Shown here one piece after another: positions 18,516 through 27,376 of a DNA stretch of 64,000 bases. The notes beneath the pieces were generated by a model that was not told the origin of the DNA, made no database searches, and worked only from the letters and a program-made list of their open reading frames with translations. Source of the stretch: Bradyrhizobium sp. G127 (lineage in GTDB: Bacteria > Pseudomonadota > Alphaproteobacteria > Rhizobiales > Xanthobacteraceae); assembly GCF_021502575.1 (NCBI RefSeq), contig NZ_JAKFGN010000001.1:682001-746000 (forward strand). The letters run 5' to 3'. Made by a program: the position numbers and the translations under genes. Position 1 is the stretch's first letter; every line of letters begins with the position of its first letter.

Positions 18516-19875
18516 GAGGCGCTGTCTGTCTCAGCGCTTCAAAATGCCCGCGCCGCTGCAGCCATGCCAGCAGGATCAGGCTCGGTATCGCAACCAGCAC
18601 GCTGAGCGCAAAGAAGAGTGGCCAGCCGGTAGCCTGCGCGACATAACCTGCGCCCGCCGACAGATAGGTTCGGCCCACGGCGGAGAGCGCGGCCAGCAGC
18701 GCATACTGGGTCGCAGTGTGCAGCGGGCTCTGGCATAGCGATGAGAGATAGGCAACGAAGATCACCGTGCCGATCGCGCTGGTGAAATTCTCCACCGTGA
18801 TCGCCAGCGCCAGTGCCCACTGGTTCAGTCCGACAAAGGCGAGCCACGCAAACGCGAGATTCGAGATGGCCTGCAAGATCCCGCCGACCCACAGGCAGGC
18901 TTCGAGCGACCACGCCCGTGCCAGAAAGCCGCCGGCGAATCCGCCAATCAGCGTCGCGGCCAGGCCGACGCCCTTGACGATGGCGGCATAGTCGTTGCGC
19001 GTGAACCCGAGATCGATCACGAACGGCGCCGTCATGGTGCCGGAAAACGAGTCGGTGAACTTGAACAGCACCACGAAGGCGAGCACCGCCCAGACGTCCT
19101 TGCGGGTAAGGAACTCGGTGAAGGCGCCGACGGCTGCGGTCGTAATACGCGTCATGGCGCTCGCGCCACTGGTGGCTTCTTCGGCGCGGCGCGATTGCTC
19201 GGGTTCGGTGGCGGCCAGCGCCGCGATCATGCCGATCAGCACCATGCCCGCCATGGCGGCATAGCCCCACATCCAGGCGGATGATTTTGCAAGGCCGGTC
19301 GCCTCGAAGGCGCTGACCAGAAACAGCGCGCCCGCTGTCGAGATCAGCATGCCGATGCGATAGGCGGCGACATAGGATGCCATGCCAGCGGCCTGTTCGC
19401 TTTCCGGCAGGCTCTCGACGCGGAAGGCATCGACCACGGTGTCCTGCGTCGCCGAGGCAGTCGCCACCAGCAACGCGCCGAGCGCCACATAGAACGGTGA
19501 CTTGGCCGGATCGGTCAGCGCCAGCAGCAGGATCGCCCCGATCAGCAGCAGTTGCGCGAACACCAGCCAGCCGCGACGACGGCCAAGGAGTTTCGACAGC
19601 AGCGGCACATGCAGCGCATCGATAAGCGGCGCCCAGAGAAACTTCAGGGTGTAGGGGGTGCCGACCAGCGCGAACAGGCCGATGGTGCCGAGGTCGACGC
19701 CGGACTCGCGCATCCACACCAAGAGCGTCGAGCCGGACAATGCGAGCGGCAACCCGGAGGAGAAGCCGAGGAACAGCACGATCAGCACCCGCGGCTGAAG
19801 ATAGACCGCCATCGCCTCGCGCCATGTGGCGCGGGGAGGGGCTTCGGACGGTTTGACGATTTCGGGTGCTGTCAT
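18484..19875 (-). CDS. AmpG-like MFS permease
   Basis: A 463-residue major facilitator protein with about 12-14 membrane helices. AmpG-type landmarks are FLGFSSGLPLALSGSTLLVWMRE near the N-terminus and FLWAPLIDALHVPLLSKLLGRRRGW after helix 2. It also has the conserved STAGALFLVSAFEATG-type loop. AmpG imports muropeptides (anhydro-MurNAc peptides) for cell-wall recycling and so can influence beta-lactamase induction. Substrate assignment here is by family only. The 3' end overlaps the convergent upstream gene by 32 bp. Confidence 0.8.
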   Translation of the reverse strand: MTAPEIVKPSEAPPRATWREAMAVYLQPRVLIVLFLGFSSGLPLALSGSTLLVWMRESGVDLGTIGLFALVGTPYTLKFLWAPLIDALHVPLLSKLLGRRRGWLVFAQLLLIGAILLLALTDPAKSPFYVALGALLVATASATQDTVVDAFRVESLPESEQAAGMASYVAAYRIGMLISTAGALFLVSAFEATGLAKSSAWMWGYAAMAGMVLIGMIAALAATEPEQSRRAEEATSGASAMTRITTAAVGAFTEFLTRKDVWAVLAFVVLFKFTDSFSGTMTAPFVIDLGFTRNDYAAIVKGVGLAATLIGGFAGGFLARAWSLEACLWVGGILQAISNLAFAWLAFVGLNQWALALAITVENFTSAIGTVIFVAYLSSLCQSPLHTATQYALLAALSAVGRTYLSAGAGYVAQATGWPLFFALSVLVAIPSLILLAWLQRRGHFEALRQTAPLNASSARSTS

Positions 19876-19902
19876 GGAGGGGTGTTAGCAGATTCGAGCG
19901 AC

Positions 19903-19930
19903 TTCTCCCTCTCCCCGTAAACGGGGAGAG
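19903..19930. repeat. CTCTCCCC/GGGGAGAG palindromic repeat
   Basis: Perfect inverted repeat CTCTCCCC-gtaaac-GGGGAGAG (19909-19930), the same family as the elements at 3694-3836. It lies between the rmuC stop and the start of the AmpG-like gene, so it may separate the two leftward transcripts. Confidence 0.7.
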
Positions 19931-19970
19931 TGAAAAAGCACGGAGCGAGGCGGAAGGAGCGCTCCGGAAA

Positions 19971-21185
19971 TTACTCCCCCGCCTGCAGCTTGCGGAGGGG
20001 ATGTGTCGGAAACAGGTCACTGCCGTTTGGCGCGACGGGACGCGGTGTCTCGGCCGGCTCGCTGGCGGTGCTGAAATCCAATTCCTCGATGCGGCCGGCG
20101 CGCTTCTCGATCTTGTCGGCGGAAATCAGAATCTGCCGCACGTCCTCGTTGACGTTGCCAAAGTCCTTTTGCAGCTTCAGCACGCGCTCGCGCAGCCGTG
20201 CGAGATCGTCCGACATGCTGATGACCTCGGTGCGGATCTGGTCGGCGGCGTCGCGCATCCGCGCGTCTTTCAAAATCTGCTGCATCACCTGGATGGCCAG
20301 CATCAGCAGCGACGGCGACACCAGCACCACGCGGGCGCGGTAGGCCTTCTGGATCACGTCGTCGAAACCGTCGTGGATTTCCGCGTAGACCGACTCCGAC
20401 GGTACGAACATCAGCGCGGTGTCCTGCGTCTCGCCGGGGATCAGGTATTTGTCGGCGATGTCGGTGACGTGCTTCATCACGTCCTGCCGCAACCGCTGGG
20501 TGGCGTATTTCTTCTCCTCGTCGCTGCGCGCGTCGCGCAGCGCGGTCACCGCCTCCAGCGGAAACTTTGCGTCGATGCACAGCGGCCGCTGGTCAGGAAG
20601 GAACACCACGCAGTCCGGCCGTTTGCCGGTGGAGAGCGTGTGCTGGAACGCGTAGGAGCCCTTCGGCATGCCGTCCTGCACGATGGCTTCCATCCGCGCC
20701 TGCCCGAACGCGCCGCGCGACTGCTTGTTAGCGAGCACGTCGCGCAGGGTGGTGACCTGTGAGGTGAGATCGGTGAGATTCTTGTGGGCGTTGTCGATGA
20801 TGCCGAGACGTTCGTGCAGCGCGCTCAGGCTGGCCACCGTGCTACGGGTGGTATGCTCCATCGATTGCCCGACTTTTTGACTGACGGAATCCAGCCGCTC
20901 ATTGACGGCGCGCGACATCTCCGCCTGCCGACCGACAAGCGCTTGCCCCATTTCGTGGACCCGGCCTGCCGCTTCGTTCTGGATGCGCAGCACTTCGCTC
21001 AGACGTTCCTCGAGTTCGTCCGCGCGCAACGCCTGCGCCATCGCAGCCTCGGCGCCCTTGCGGCCGGAGCGCGCGATGACGATGGCGATGGTCAATAGCA
21101 GCAGCAGCGCCAGCGCGCCGAAACAGATCAGGGCGAGGCCCACGCGAACCGGCACATCGCCGACGATGAAAAGAATCTCATTCAT
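19971..21185 (-). CDS. rmuC: RmuC family DNA recombination protein
   Basis: A 404-residue RmuC homologue, implicated in limiting DNA rearrangements. It has one N-terminal membrane helix (VGLALICFGALALLLLLTIAI), a long coiled coil (residues about 45-160), then the nuclease-like RmuC domain with RPDCVVFLPDQRPLCIDAKF (PD-(D/E)XK-type acidic and Lys residues) and LIPGETQDTALMFVPSESVY. The start at 21185 (MNEILFIVGDV) puts the helix at the N-terminus. Divergent from def. Confidence 0.92.
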   Translation of the reverse strand: MNEILFIVGDVPVRVGLALICFGALALLLLLTIAIVIARSGRKGAEAAMAQALRADELEERLSEVLRIQNEAAGRVHEMGQALVGRQAEMSRAVNERLDSVSQKVGQSMEHTTRSTVASLSALHERLGIIDNAHKNLTDLTSQVTTLRDVLANKQSRGAFGQARMEAIVQDGMPKGSYAFQHTLSTGKRPDCVVFLPDQRPLCIDAKFPLEAVTALRDARSDEEKKYATQRLRQDVMKHVTDIADKYLIPGETQDTALMFVPSESVYAEIHDGFDDVIQKAYRARVVLVSPSLLMLAIQVMQQILKDARMRDAADQIRTEVISMSDDLARLRERVLKLQKDFGNVNEDVRQILISADKIEKRAGRIEELDFSTASEPAETPRPVAPNGSDLFPTHPLRKLQAGE

Positions 21186-21358
21186 GCCGCCCTTGTAACC
21201 CGATTCGCGGCCAAACGCGAACGAAGGGGGAACATTTAGGGTTAACAAATCATTGATTTCTATGGTTAATCGCAGGTTAACGGCCCCGCGAGGCTGCCCA
21301 AGCGATTGGCGTGACAAGAGGTTTGACCGCAGCGGGCGCTCCCATTACATCGCGCAGC

Positions 21359-21874
21359 ATGGCCATTCGCGACATCATCATTCTGCCGGACACGCAGCTC
21401 CGGCTGATCTCCAAACCCATCGAGAAGATCACGGCGGACATCCGTGCGCTGGCCGATGACATGCTCGAGACCATGTACAAGGCGCCGGGCATCGGCCTCG
21501 CCGCGATCCAGGTTGCGCAACCGGTGCGGCTGATCACGATGGATCTGTCGAAGAAGGAAGGCGAGACCAATCCGCGCATCTTCGTCAATCCGGAGATTCT
21601 GTCGGTCTCAGAAGAGTTGTCGGTCTACGAGGAAGGCTGCCTGTCGATCCCGGAATATTACGAGGAAGTCGAGCGCCCGGCGCAGGTGCGCGTGCGCTTC
21701 ACCGACATTCACGGCAAGGTCCACGAGGAGGATGCCGAGGGGCTTTACGCCACCTGCATCCAGCACGAGATCGATCATCTTAACGGCGTGCTGTTCGTCG
21801 ATTACCTGTCCAAGCTCAAGCGCGACCGCGTGATGAAGAAGTTCACCAAGGCCGCCCGGCTCGCGGCGAAATAA
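21359..21874 (+). CDS. def: peptide deformylase
   Basis: 171 residues. Removes the formyl group from nascent N-termini. All three catalytic motifs are present: [20 protein letters not shown] (metal Cys) and QHEIDHLNG (metal His pair and catalytic Glu). ATG 21359 ([11 protein letters not shown]) fits the family start. It is first in the def-fmt-truA operon, 26 bp before fmt. Confidence 0.97.
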   Translation: MAIRDIIILPDTQLRLISKPIEKITADIRALADDMLETMYKAPGIGLAAIQVAQPVRLITMDLSKKEGETNPRIFVNPEILSVSEELSVYEEGCLSIPEYYEEVERPAQVRVRFTDIHGKVHEEDAEGLYATCIQHEIDHLNGVLFVDYLSKLKRDRVMKKFTKAARLAAK

Positions 21875-21900
21875 ATTCCGTCGCCGAAAGCGATTTCGAC

Positions 21901-22833
21901 ATGCCGCTTCGTCTGATCTTCATGGGCACGCCGGAGTTTGCGGTGCCGACGCTGCTCGCGCTCGCGGACCATGGCCACGAGATCGCGGCGGTGTATACGC
22001 GCGCGCCGAAGCCGGCCGGGCGCGGGATGAAATTGCAGCCGACGCCGGTGGAGCAGGCGGCGCGGCAACTCGGCATCCCGGTGCTGACGCCGAAGACACT
22101 CAGGACGCCGGAAGCCGAAGCGGAGTTTCGATCGCACAATGCCGACGCCGCCGTGGTCGTCGCTTACGGCATGATCCTGCCGCAGAACATTCTCGAAGCG
22201 GTGCCGCTCGGCTGTTTCAATCTTCATGCGTCGTTGCTGCCGCGCTGGCGTGGCGCGGCGCCGATCCAGCGCGCCATCATGGCAGGCGATGCCGAGAGCG
22301 GTGTCATGGTGATGAGGATGGATGCCGGCCTCGACACCGGCGATGTCGCGATGGCCGAACGCCTGCCGATTACCGATACGATGACAGCCCAAGACCTGCA
22401 CGACGCCCTGGCTCCGCTCGGTGCGGATTTGATGGTGCGGGCGATGGGTGGACTGTCGCGCGGCGGTCTGCAACTGACGAAGCAGGGCGAGCAGGGCGTC
22501 ACCTACGCCGCCAAAATCGACAAGGCCGAAGCGCGCATCGACTGGAGCAAGCCGGCGCGAGAGGTGCTGCGGCATATCCACGGCTTGTCGCCGTTTCCCG
22601 GCGCGTGGTTTGAGATCGTCCTCGATGGCGAACCGGTGCGGATCAAGGTTCTGCGCTGTGAACCGACGAAAGGTTCGGGCGCGCCCGGCGATGTGCTGGA
22701 CGACAGATTGTCGATGGCCTGCGGCGGCGGCGCGATCCGCATTCTCGAATTGCAGCGCGCCGGTAAGCCGCCGATGAAGGCCGATGCTTTCCTGAACGGG
22801 ACACCGCTCAAGCCGCCGCTGCGGGTGAGTTGA
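21901..22833 (+). CDS. fmt: methionyl-tRNA formyltransferase
   Basis: 310 residues. Formylates initiator Met-tRNA with 10-formyl-THF. The N-terminal formyltransferase domain has [12 protein letters not shown] and the signature [19 protein letters not shown] with the catalytic Asn/His/Asp region ([19 protein letters not shown]). The C-terminal OB-like domain follows. The stop codon shares its A with the ATG of truA (TGATG), so the two are translationally coupled. Confidence 0.97.
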   Translation: MPLRLIFMGTPEFAVPTLLALADHGHEIAAVYTRAPKPAGRGMKLQPTPVEQAARQLGIPVLTPKTLRTPEAEAEFRSHNADAAVVVAYGMILPQNILEAVPLGCFNLHASLLPRWRGAAPIQRAIMAGDAESGVMVMRMDAGLDTGDVAMAERLPITDTMTAQDLHDALAPLGADLMVRAMGGLSRGGLQLTKQGEQGVTYAAKIDKAEARIDWSKPAREVLRHIHGLSPFPGAWFEIVLDGEPVRIKVLRCEPTKGSGAPGDVLDDRLSMACGGGAIRILELQRAGKPPMKADAFLNGTPLKPPLRVS

Positions 22834-23570
22834 TGCCGCGCTACAAGCTCATCATCGAATATGACGGCGCGCCGTTCTGCGGCTGGCAATATCAGGACAA
22901 CGGACCGTCGGTGCAGGGTGCGCTGGAGGCCGCGGTGAAGGCGATGACGGGCGACGCTGTGCGCGTCAATGGCGCCGGCCGGACCGATGCCGGGGTGCAT
23001 GCGCTGGGGCAGGTGGCCCATATCAATCTTACGAAAGACTACAAGGCGGATCGCGTGCGAGACGCGCTAAATGCGCACTTGCGGCCGCATCCCATCGGTG
23101 TGCTGTCGGCGGAGATCGTGCCGGAGACCTTCGATGCGCGCTTTTCCGCGACCAAACGGCACTACATTTACCGGATCGCCAACCGCCGCGCCAATCTGGC
23201 GCTCAACGTCGGCCACGCCTGGCGCGTCGCGCGCCCGCTCGATGTAACGGCTATGAACGAAGCAGCGCAGGTGCTGATCGGCAAACACGACTTCACGACA
23301 TTTCGCGATACCGAGTGTCAGGCGAAGTCGCCGGAGAAAACGCTGGATACGCTGGACGTCGTGCGCGACGGCGACGATGTGAATATCGCCACCTCGGCGC
23401 GGTCGTTTTTGCACAGCCAGGTCCGCTCGATGGTCGGCTCGCTGGTGTGGGTCGGTCACGGCCGCTGGAATGCAGACGGCATGCGCCGCGCGCTGGAAGC
23501 CCGCGACCGCACCGCCTGCGGTCCCGTCGCGCCGCCGGGCGGGCTGTATCTGGTGAGGGTGGAGTATTGA
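22833..23570 (+). CDS. truA: tRNA pseudouridine(38-40) synthase
   Basis: 245 residues. Makes pseudouridine at positions 38-40 of tRNAs. The catalytic Asp is in [18 protein letters not shown], with the usual [10 protein letters not shown] and [15 protein letters not shown] further on. Start at 22833 overlaps the fmt stop by one base. Last gene of the def-fmt-truA operon. The region after it is a repeat-flanked insertion. Confidence 0.96.
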   Translation: MPRYKLIIEYDGAPFCGWQYQDNGPSVQGALEAAVKAMTGDAVRVNGAGRTDAGVHALGQVAHINLTKDYKADRVRDALNAHLRPHPIGVLSAEIVPETFDARFSATKRHYIYRIANRRANLALNVGHAWRVARPLDVTAMNEAAQVLIGKHDFTTFRDTECQAKSPEKTLDTLDVVRDGDDVNIATSARSFLHSQVRSMVGSLVWVGHGRWNADGMRRALEARDRTACGPVAPPGGLYLVRVEY

Positions 23571-23611
23571 GACCCCAAAGTTCGTTGGATCTCACACTGC
23601 AACGGTTACTC

Positions 23612-23645
23612 CCGTCATGGCCGGGCTTGTCCCGGCCATCCACGT
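23612..23645 (+). repeat. left 34-bp inverted repeat flanking the GIY-YIG gene
   Basis: A 34-bp element with internal palindrome ATGGCCGGG-cttgt-CCCGGCCAT. It is an exact reverse complement of 23952-23985, so the pair brackets a 374-bp unit that contains only the GIY-YIG reading frame. Confidence 0.9.
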
Positions 23646-23661
23646 CCTTTATCATTCGCAT

Positions 23662-23949
23662 ATGGCTGGAGGCTAGGTTTACATACTGGCAAGCGCGCCG
23701 AACGGCATATTATATGTCGGTGTTACAAGCGATCTCATTCGTCGTGTTTATGAACACCGGTCTGGCTTGGTTGCAGGCTTTACAAAGCAATATGGAATTA
23801 AGCGTCTCGTTTATTTTGAACAATATGAGGACATCCAAACTGCTATTCAGCGCGAGCACAATATGAAGCACTGGTCGCGGAAATGGAAAGTCAGATTGGT
23901 TCTCGCTGAAAATCCGGAATGGAATGATCTGTATGAATCGATAGTTTAA
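23662..23949 (+). pseudogene. GIY-YIG nuclease, broken by a nonsense codon at residue 5
   Basis: A single-domain GIY-YIG nuclease frame of 95 codons. From ATG 23662 the frame reads Met-Ala-Gly-Gly-stop(TAG, 23674-23676), then continues open as VYILASAPNGILYVGVTS. The catalytic Arg region DLIRRVYEHR follows, then the metal-binding Glu in IQREHNMKHW, and it ends YESIV. Homologues normally have Tyr at the stop position, so one base change (TAC/TAT to TAG) explains it. No ATG or GTG restart exists before the catalytic core; the first TTG is at 23767, past the YIG motif. Everything else looks intact, so the lesion is probably recent. Perfect 34-bp inverted repeats flank it. Confidence 0.85.
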
Positions 23950-23951
23950 GA

Positions 23952-23985
23952 ACGTGGATGGCCGGGACAAGCCCGGCCATGACGG
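23952..23985 (-). repeat. right 34-bp inverted repeat flanking the GIY-YIG gene
   Basis: Exact reverse complement of 23612-23645. It begins 3 bp after the stop of the GIY-YIG frame and ends 19 bp before the stop of the nucleosidase gene, so the unit is tightly packed between two housekeeping operons. Confidence 0.9.
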
Positions 23986-24004
23986 TCTTTGCTGCCAATC
24001 CCAT

Positions 24005-24589
24005 TCACAATCGGATGCTCTTCACCGTCTTCAACACATCCCAGAACAGATCCTCGCCGTTGGCGACATTCTCGTTCCAGTGATCGGCGGCGTTGTCGTC
24101 GGCTGCGTCGGTGATGAACTTGAACGCGCGCCACGGCACGCCGTGACGCTGGCAGACATGGGCAATCGCAAACAGCTCCATATCGACGATGTCGATGCTG
24201 TTCTCCACCAGCCACGGATCGGTCGCGGTGACGAAACTGTCGCCGGTGCCGCAGACGACATTGCCGAAGCCGGACGACAGCCGGTCCAGTTCCGGTGAGA
24301 ACGGCGTGCGCCCGCGCGGCGCCAGCGGCATCGCTGCCATGTCGCGCTGAACAACGTCGGCGACTTCCACGAGACCATTGTGAATGTGCGCGATCTTGCC
24401 GGCGGTACCGTAGTTGATGACGAGTTTCGGTTGCAGCGCCATGACAGCAAGCGTGGCGATGCTTGCCGCATTCACCTTGCCGACCCCGGTGTAGATTACT
24501 TCCACGCCGTCCGGTGCGCGCGCCTTGTTCAGTTCCGTATCGATAGCGGTGAGAATGACGATGTGGCCGCTCATGTCCGGACCGCTCAT
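24005..24589 (-). CDS. MTA/SAH nucleosidase-like phosphorylase-family protein
   Basis: A 194-residue PNP/UDP-family nucleosidase. It starts [20 protein letters not shown] and has [30 protein letters not shown] and the ribose-contacting [13 protein letters not shown], typical of MTA/SAH or related nucleosidases that split off adenine. The ATG at 24589 overlaps the dapE stop by 4 bp (ATGA); an alternative ATG at 24574 is also good. The true base and sugar are not certain. Last gene of the long leftward run from engB. Confidence 0.82.
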   Translation of the reverse strand: MSGPDMSGHIVILTAIDTELNKARAPDGVEVIYTGVGKVNAASIATLAVMALQPKLVINYGTAGKIAHIHNGLVEVADVVQRDMAAMPLAPRGRTPFSPELDRLSSGFGNVVCGTGDSFVTATDPWLVENSIDIVDMELFAIAHVCQRHGVPWRAFKFITDAADDNAADHWNENVANGEDLFWDVLKTVKSIRL

Positions 24590-25740
24590 GCGAAGTAGCG
24601 CTCCAGCACGCCGCGATAGATGCGCGTCAGCTTTTCGAGATCGGACACCGGCGTGCGCTCGTCGATCTGGTGCATGGTCTGGCCGACGAGGCCGAATTCC
24701 AGCACCGGGCAGTAGTTGACGATGAAGCGTGCGTCCGATGTGCCGCCGCCGGTGTTCAGTTCGGGCCTGCGCCCCATCACGTCCTCGATGGCCGAAACGA
24801 CAAGATCGGTAAAAGGTCCGGGCTGGGTGCGGAACACGTCGGCGTTCGACGGCTCCCAGACGATATGCGCCTTGATGCGGTTGCCGCTGGCCTTCGTCAT
24901 GCGCTCTTCGATCAGCGCGCGTAGCGACTCGCGGGTGTGGCAGTCGTTGTAACGGATGTTGAAGCGCGCGCGCGCCTGCCCGGGAATCACGTTCCACGCC
25001 GGGTTGCCGACATCCACCGAGGTGAATTCGAGATTCGACGGCTGGAAATATTCAGTGCCCTTGTCGAGCGGATCGCCGCTCAGTGCCGCGATCAGTGTTG
25101 CAATGTCCGGCACCGGGTTGGAGGCGCGGTGCGGATAGGCGACATGCCCCTGCACGCCCTCCACAATCAGCGTGCCGGATTGCGAGCCCCGCCGCCCGGT
25201 CTTGATGGTGTCGCCGATCTCGTTGACGTTGCTTGGCTCGCCCAGCATGCAGTGATCGAACTTTTCGCCGCGCTTTGCCGCCCATTCCAGCAGTTTGATG
25301 GTGCCGTTGACGGCAATGTCTTCCTCGTCGCCGGTGATCAGGAACGAGATCGAGCCTTTGGGCTGACCGCCATTCGCTGCGAGATAATCCAGCGTGGCGG
25401 CGACGGCGCAGGCGATGCCGCCCTTCATGTCCACCGCGCCGCGGCCGTAAAGCATACCGTCCTTGACCTCGCCGGCGAATGCGCCATGGCTCCATGCAGC
25501 TTCGTCGCCCGCGGGCACGACATCGGTGTGACCCGCGAAGGTGATGTGCGGTGAGCCGGCGCCGATGCGTGCGTAGAGATTGTCGATGTCAGCCGCGCCG
25601 GGCTCGGAGAACGTGACGCGGTGGACATCAAAGCCGGCGGCGCTCAGCAGTTTCTCCAGCACGCCCAACGCGCCCGCATCCGCCGGCGTCACCGACGGAC
25701 AGCGCAGAAGATCGCGGGCGATGGAGAGTGCGTCAGCCAC
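24586..25740 (-). CDS. dapE: succinyl-diaminopimelate desuccinylase
   Basis: 384 residues of the M20 metallopeptidase family, acting in lysine/DAP synthesis. Metal ligands are visible in [36 protein letters not shown] and, at the C-terminus, [15 protein letters not shown]. The dimerisation lid lies between them. It starts 6 bp after dapD ends, and its stop overlaps the next gene, so dapD-dapE-nucleosidase are coupled. Confidence 0.96.
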   Translation of the reverse strand: MADALSIARDLLRCPSVTPADAGALGVLEKLLSAAGFDVHRVTFSEPGAADIDNLYARIGAGSPHITFAGHTDVVPAGDEAAWSHGAFAGEVKDGMLYGRGAVDMKGGIACAVAATLDYLAANGGQPKGSISFLITGDEEDIAVNGTIKLLEWAAKRGEKFDHCMLGEPSNVNEIGDTIKTGRRGSQSGTLIVEGVQGHVAYPHRASNPVPDIATLIAALSGDPLDKGTEYFQPSNLEFTSVDVGNPAWNVIPGQARARFNIRYNDCHTRESLRALIEERMTKASGNRIKAHIVWEPSNADVFRTQPGPFTDLVVSAIEDVMGRRPELNTGGGTSDARFIVNYCPVLEFGLVGQTMHQIDERTPVSDLEKLTRIYRGVLERYFA

Positions 25741-25746
25741 GCGCGA

Positions 25747-26592
25747 TTAATCCCGCAGCAGTTCGTTGATGCTGGTCTTGGAGCGGGTGCGCTCGTCGAC
25801 GCGCTTGACGATCACGGCGCAGGCTGTGTTCGGGCCGGGCTGGCCGTTCTTCAACGGCTTGCCCGGCAGCGTGCCCGGCACCAGCACGGAATATTCCGGC
25901 ACTTCGCCGATGAAGGTTTCTCCGGTTTCGCGATCCACGATTTTCGTGGAGGCGCCGAGGAAAACGCCCATCGCCAAAACTGCGCCCTTGCGGACGATCA
26001 CGCCTTCGGCGACTTCGGAGCGCGCGCCGATGAAGCAGTCGTCTTCGATGATGACAGGGCCGGCCTGCAATGGCTCCAGCACGCCGCCGATGCCGACGCC
26101 GCCCGAAATATGCACGCGCTTGCCGATCTGGGCGCAGGAGCCGACGGTGGACCAGGTATCGACCATGGTCGATTCATCCACATAGGCGCCGAGGTTGACG
26201 AAGGACGGCATCAGCACGACGTTCTTCGCAATGAACGCGGAGCGGCGCACGATGGCGCCGGGCACCGCGCGGAATCCGGCGTCGCGGAAACGGTTCTCGC
26301 CCCAGTCGGCGAACTTCGATGGCACCTTGTCCCACCACTGCGCACCGCCCGGGCCACCGGTGATCGGCGCCATGTCATTCAGGCGGAAGGACAGCAGCAC
26401 GGCCTTCTTGAGCCACTGGTTGACGTGCCACTTGCCGTCGGCCTGCCGCTCCGCGACGCGGGCCTCGCCCTTGTCGAGCAGGTCGAGTGCCAGCTCCACG
26501 GCGTCGCGCACCTCGCCCTTGGTATTGGCGTTGACGGTGTCGCGGGCGTCAAAGGCGGCATTCAGCGTGGATTCAAGCGCGGAGAGAGACAT
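25747..26592 (-). CDS. dapD: 2,3,4,5-tetrahydropyridine-2,6-dicarboxylate N-succinyltransferase
   Basis: 281 residues, normal. Succinylates tetrahydrodipicolinate in the DAP/lysine pathway. An N-terminal helical part ([20 protein letters not shown]) precedes a left-handed beta helix with hexapeptide repeats ([40 protein letters not shown]). It directly precedes dapE. An RBS-like AAGGAAC lies upstream of ATG 26592. Confidence 0.97.
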   Translation of the reverse strand: MSLSALESTLNAAFDARDTVNANTKGEVRDAVELALDLLDKGEARVAERQADGKWHVNQWLKKAVLLSFRLNDMAPITGGPGGAQWWDKVPSKFADWGENRFRDAGFRAVPGAIVRRSAFIAKNVVLMPSFVNLGAYVDESTMVDTWSTVGSCAQIGKRVHISGGVGIGGVLEPLQAGPVIIEDDCFIGARSEVAEGVIVRKGAVLAMGVFLGASTKIVDRETGETFIGEVPEYSVLVPGTLPGKPLKNGQPGPNTACAVIVKRVDERTRSKTSINELLRD

Positions 26593-26677
26593 CGGTGTTC
26601 CTTGGGGAGGGGAGTGCGAGAACTTTTATTATGGCGCTTTTGTCGGGATTTGAAGGCTTTGAGTCAAGCTGACGCGG

Positions 26678-27376
26678 TCAGTTTGATGCCCTGATCGCCG
26701 CCAAAAACCCCGTCAGATCGTCGGTGATGTGATCGACATAGGCGGCGTCGCGGCCCTCCAGCTCCCAGTCCTCGCGGACCACGTTCCGCGTGCCGTCGGG
26801 CACCACCAGAACGGTGGTCATGCCGAGATCGTGCGGGGTCACGAGGTTGCGGGCGAGATCCTCGAACATTGCGGCCTTCGATGGATCAACACCATGCAGC
26901 TTGAGAAAGCGCAGGTAAGTTTGCCGCGCCGGCTTCGGCTCGAGGTCGGCGGCGACGATATCGAACACGTCCTCGAAATGGCTGTGGATGCCGAGGCGTT
27001 CCAGCACCTTGCCGGCATGGGCGCGGGAGCCGTTGGTCAGGATCAGCTTGCGGCCGGGAAGCGTTTCGATCGCGGCTCCCATCGCCGGGTTGGGCTCCAG
27101 CGGCGAGTGGTCGATCTGATGGACATATTCAAGAAAGTCGTCGGCGTTGAGGCCATGCTCGGTCATCATGCCGCGCATGGTGGTGCCGTAGCGGCGATAG
27201 TAGTCCTTCTGGATTTTGAACGCTTCGTCCTTCGACACTTTCAGATATTCCGCGACGAAATCGCGAATCCGCACGTCCACCTGTTGCCAGAGATTGACGT
27301 GATGCGGGTACAGCGTGTTGTCGAGATCGAACACCCATGTCTCGATGTGGGCGAAGCTGCGCTGTTGTTTTGTCAT
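26678..27376 (-). CDS. HAD-family pyrimidine 5'-nucleotidase-like phosphatase
   Basis: 232 residues. A haloacid dehalogenase-type phosphatase close to the Sdt1/pyrimidine 5'-nucleotidase group. Motif I is WVFDLDNTLYPHHVNLW, motif II ILTNGSRAH, motif III Lys in LEPKPARQTYLRF, motif IV MFEDLARNLVTPHDLGM. It starts inside the stop of the upstream DUF1036 gene (4-bp ATGA overlap). Such proteins are regularly found next to dapD in this group of bacteria, without a proven link to lysine synthesis. Confidence 0.86.
   Translation of the reverse strand: MTKQQRSFAHIETWVFDLDNTLYPHHVNLWQQVDVRIRDFVAEYLKVSKDEAFKIQKDYYRRYGTTMRGMMTEHGLNADDFLEYVHQIDHSPLEPNPAMGAAIETLPGRKLILTNGSRAHAGKVLERLGIHSHFEDVFDIVAADLEPKPARQTYLRFLKLHGVDPSKAAMFEDLARNLVTPHDLGMTTVLVVPDGTRNVVREDWELEGRDAAYVDHITDDLTGFLAAIRASN

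Noticed and set aside
18539-20020. 493-residue minus-strand open frame
   Set aside because: Overlaps the AmpG-like gene in another frame; Arg-rich and lacking membrane helices.
23674-23676. Amber codon as a programmed recoding site (pyrrolysine or read-through)
   Set aside because: No sign of recoding machinery or context in the window; a point mutation in a repeat-borne gene is simpler.
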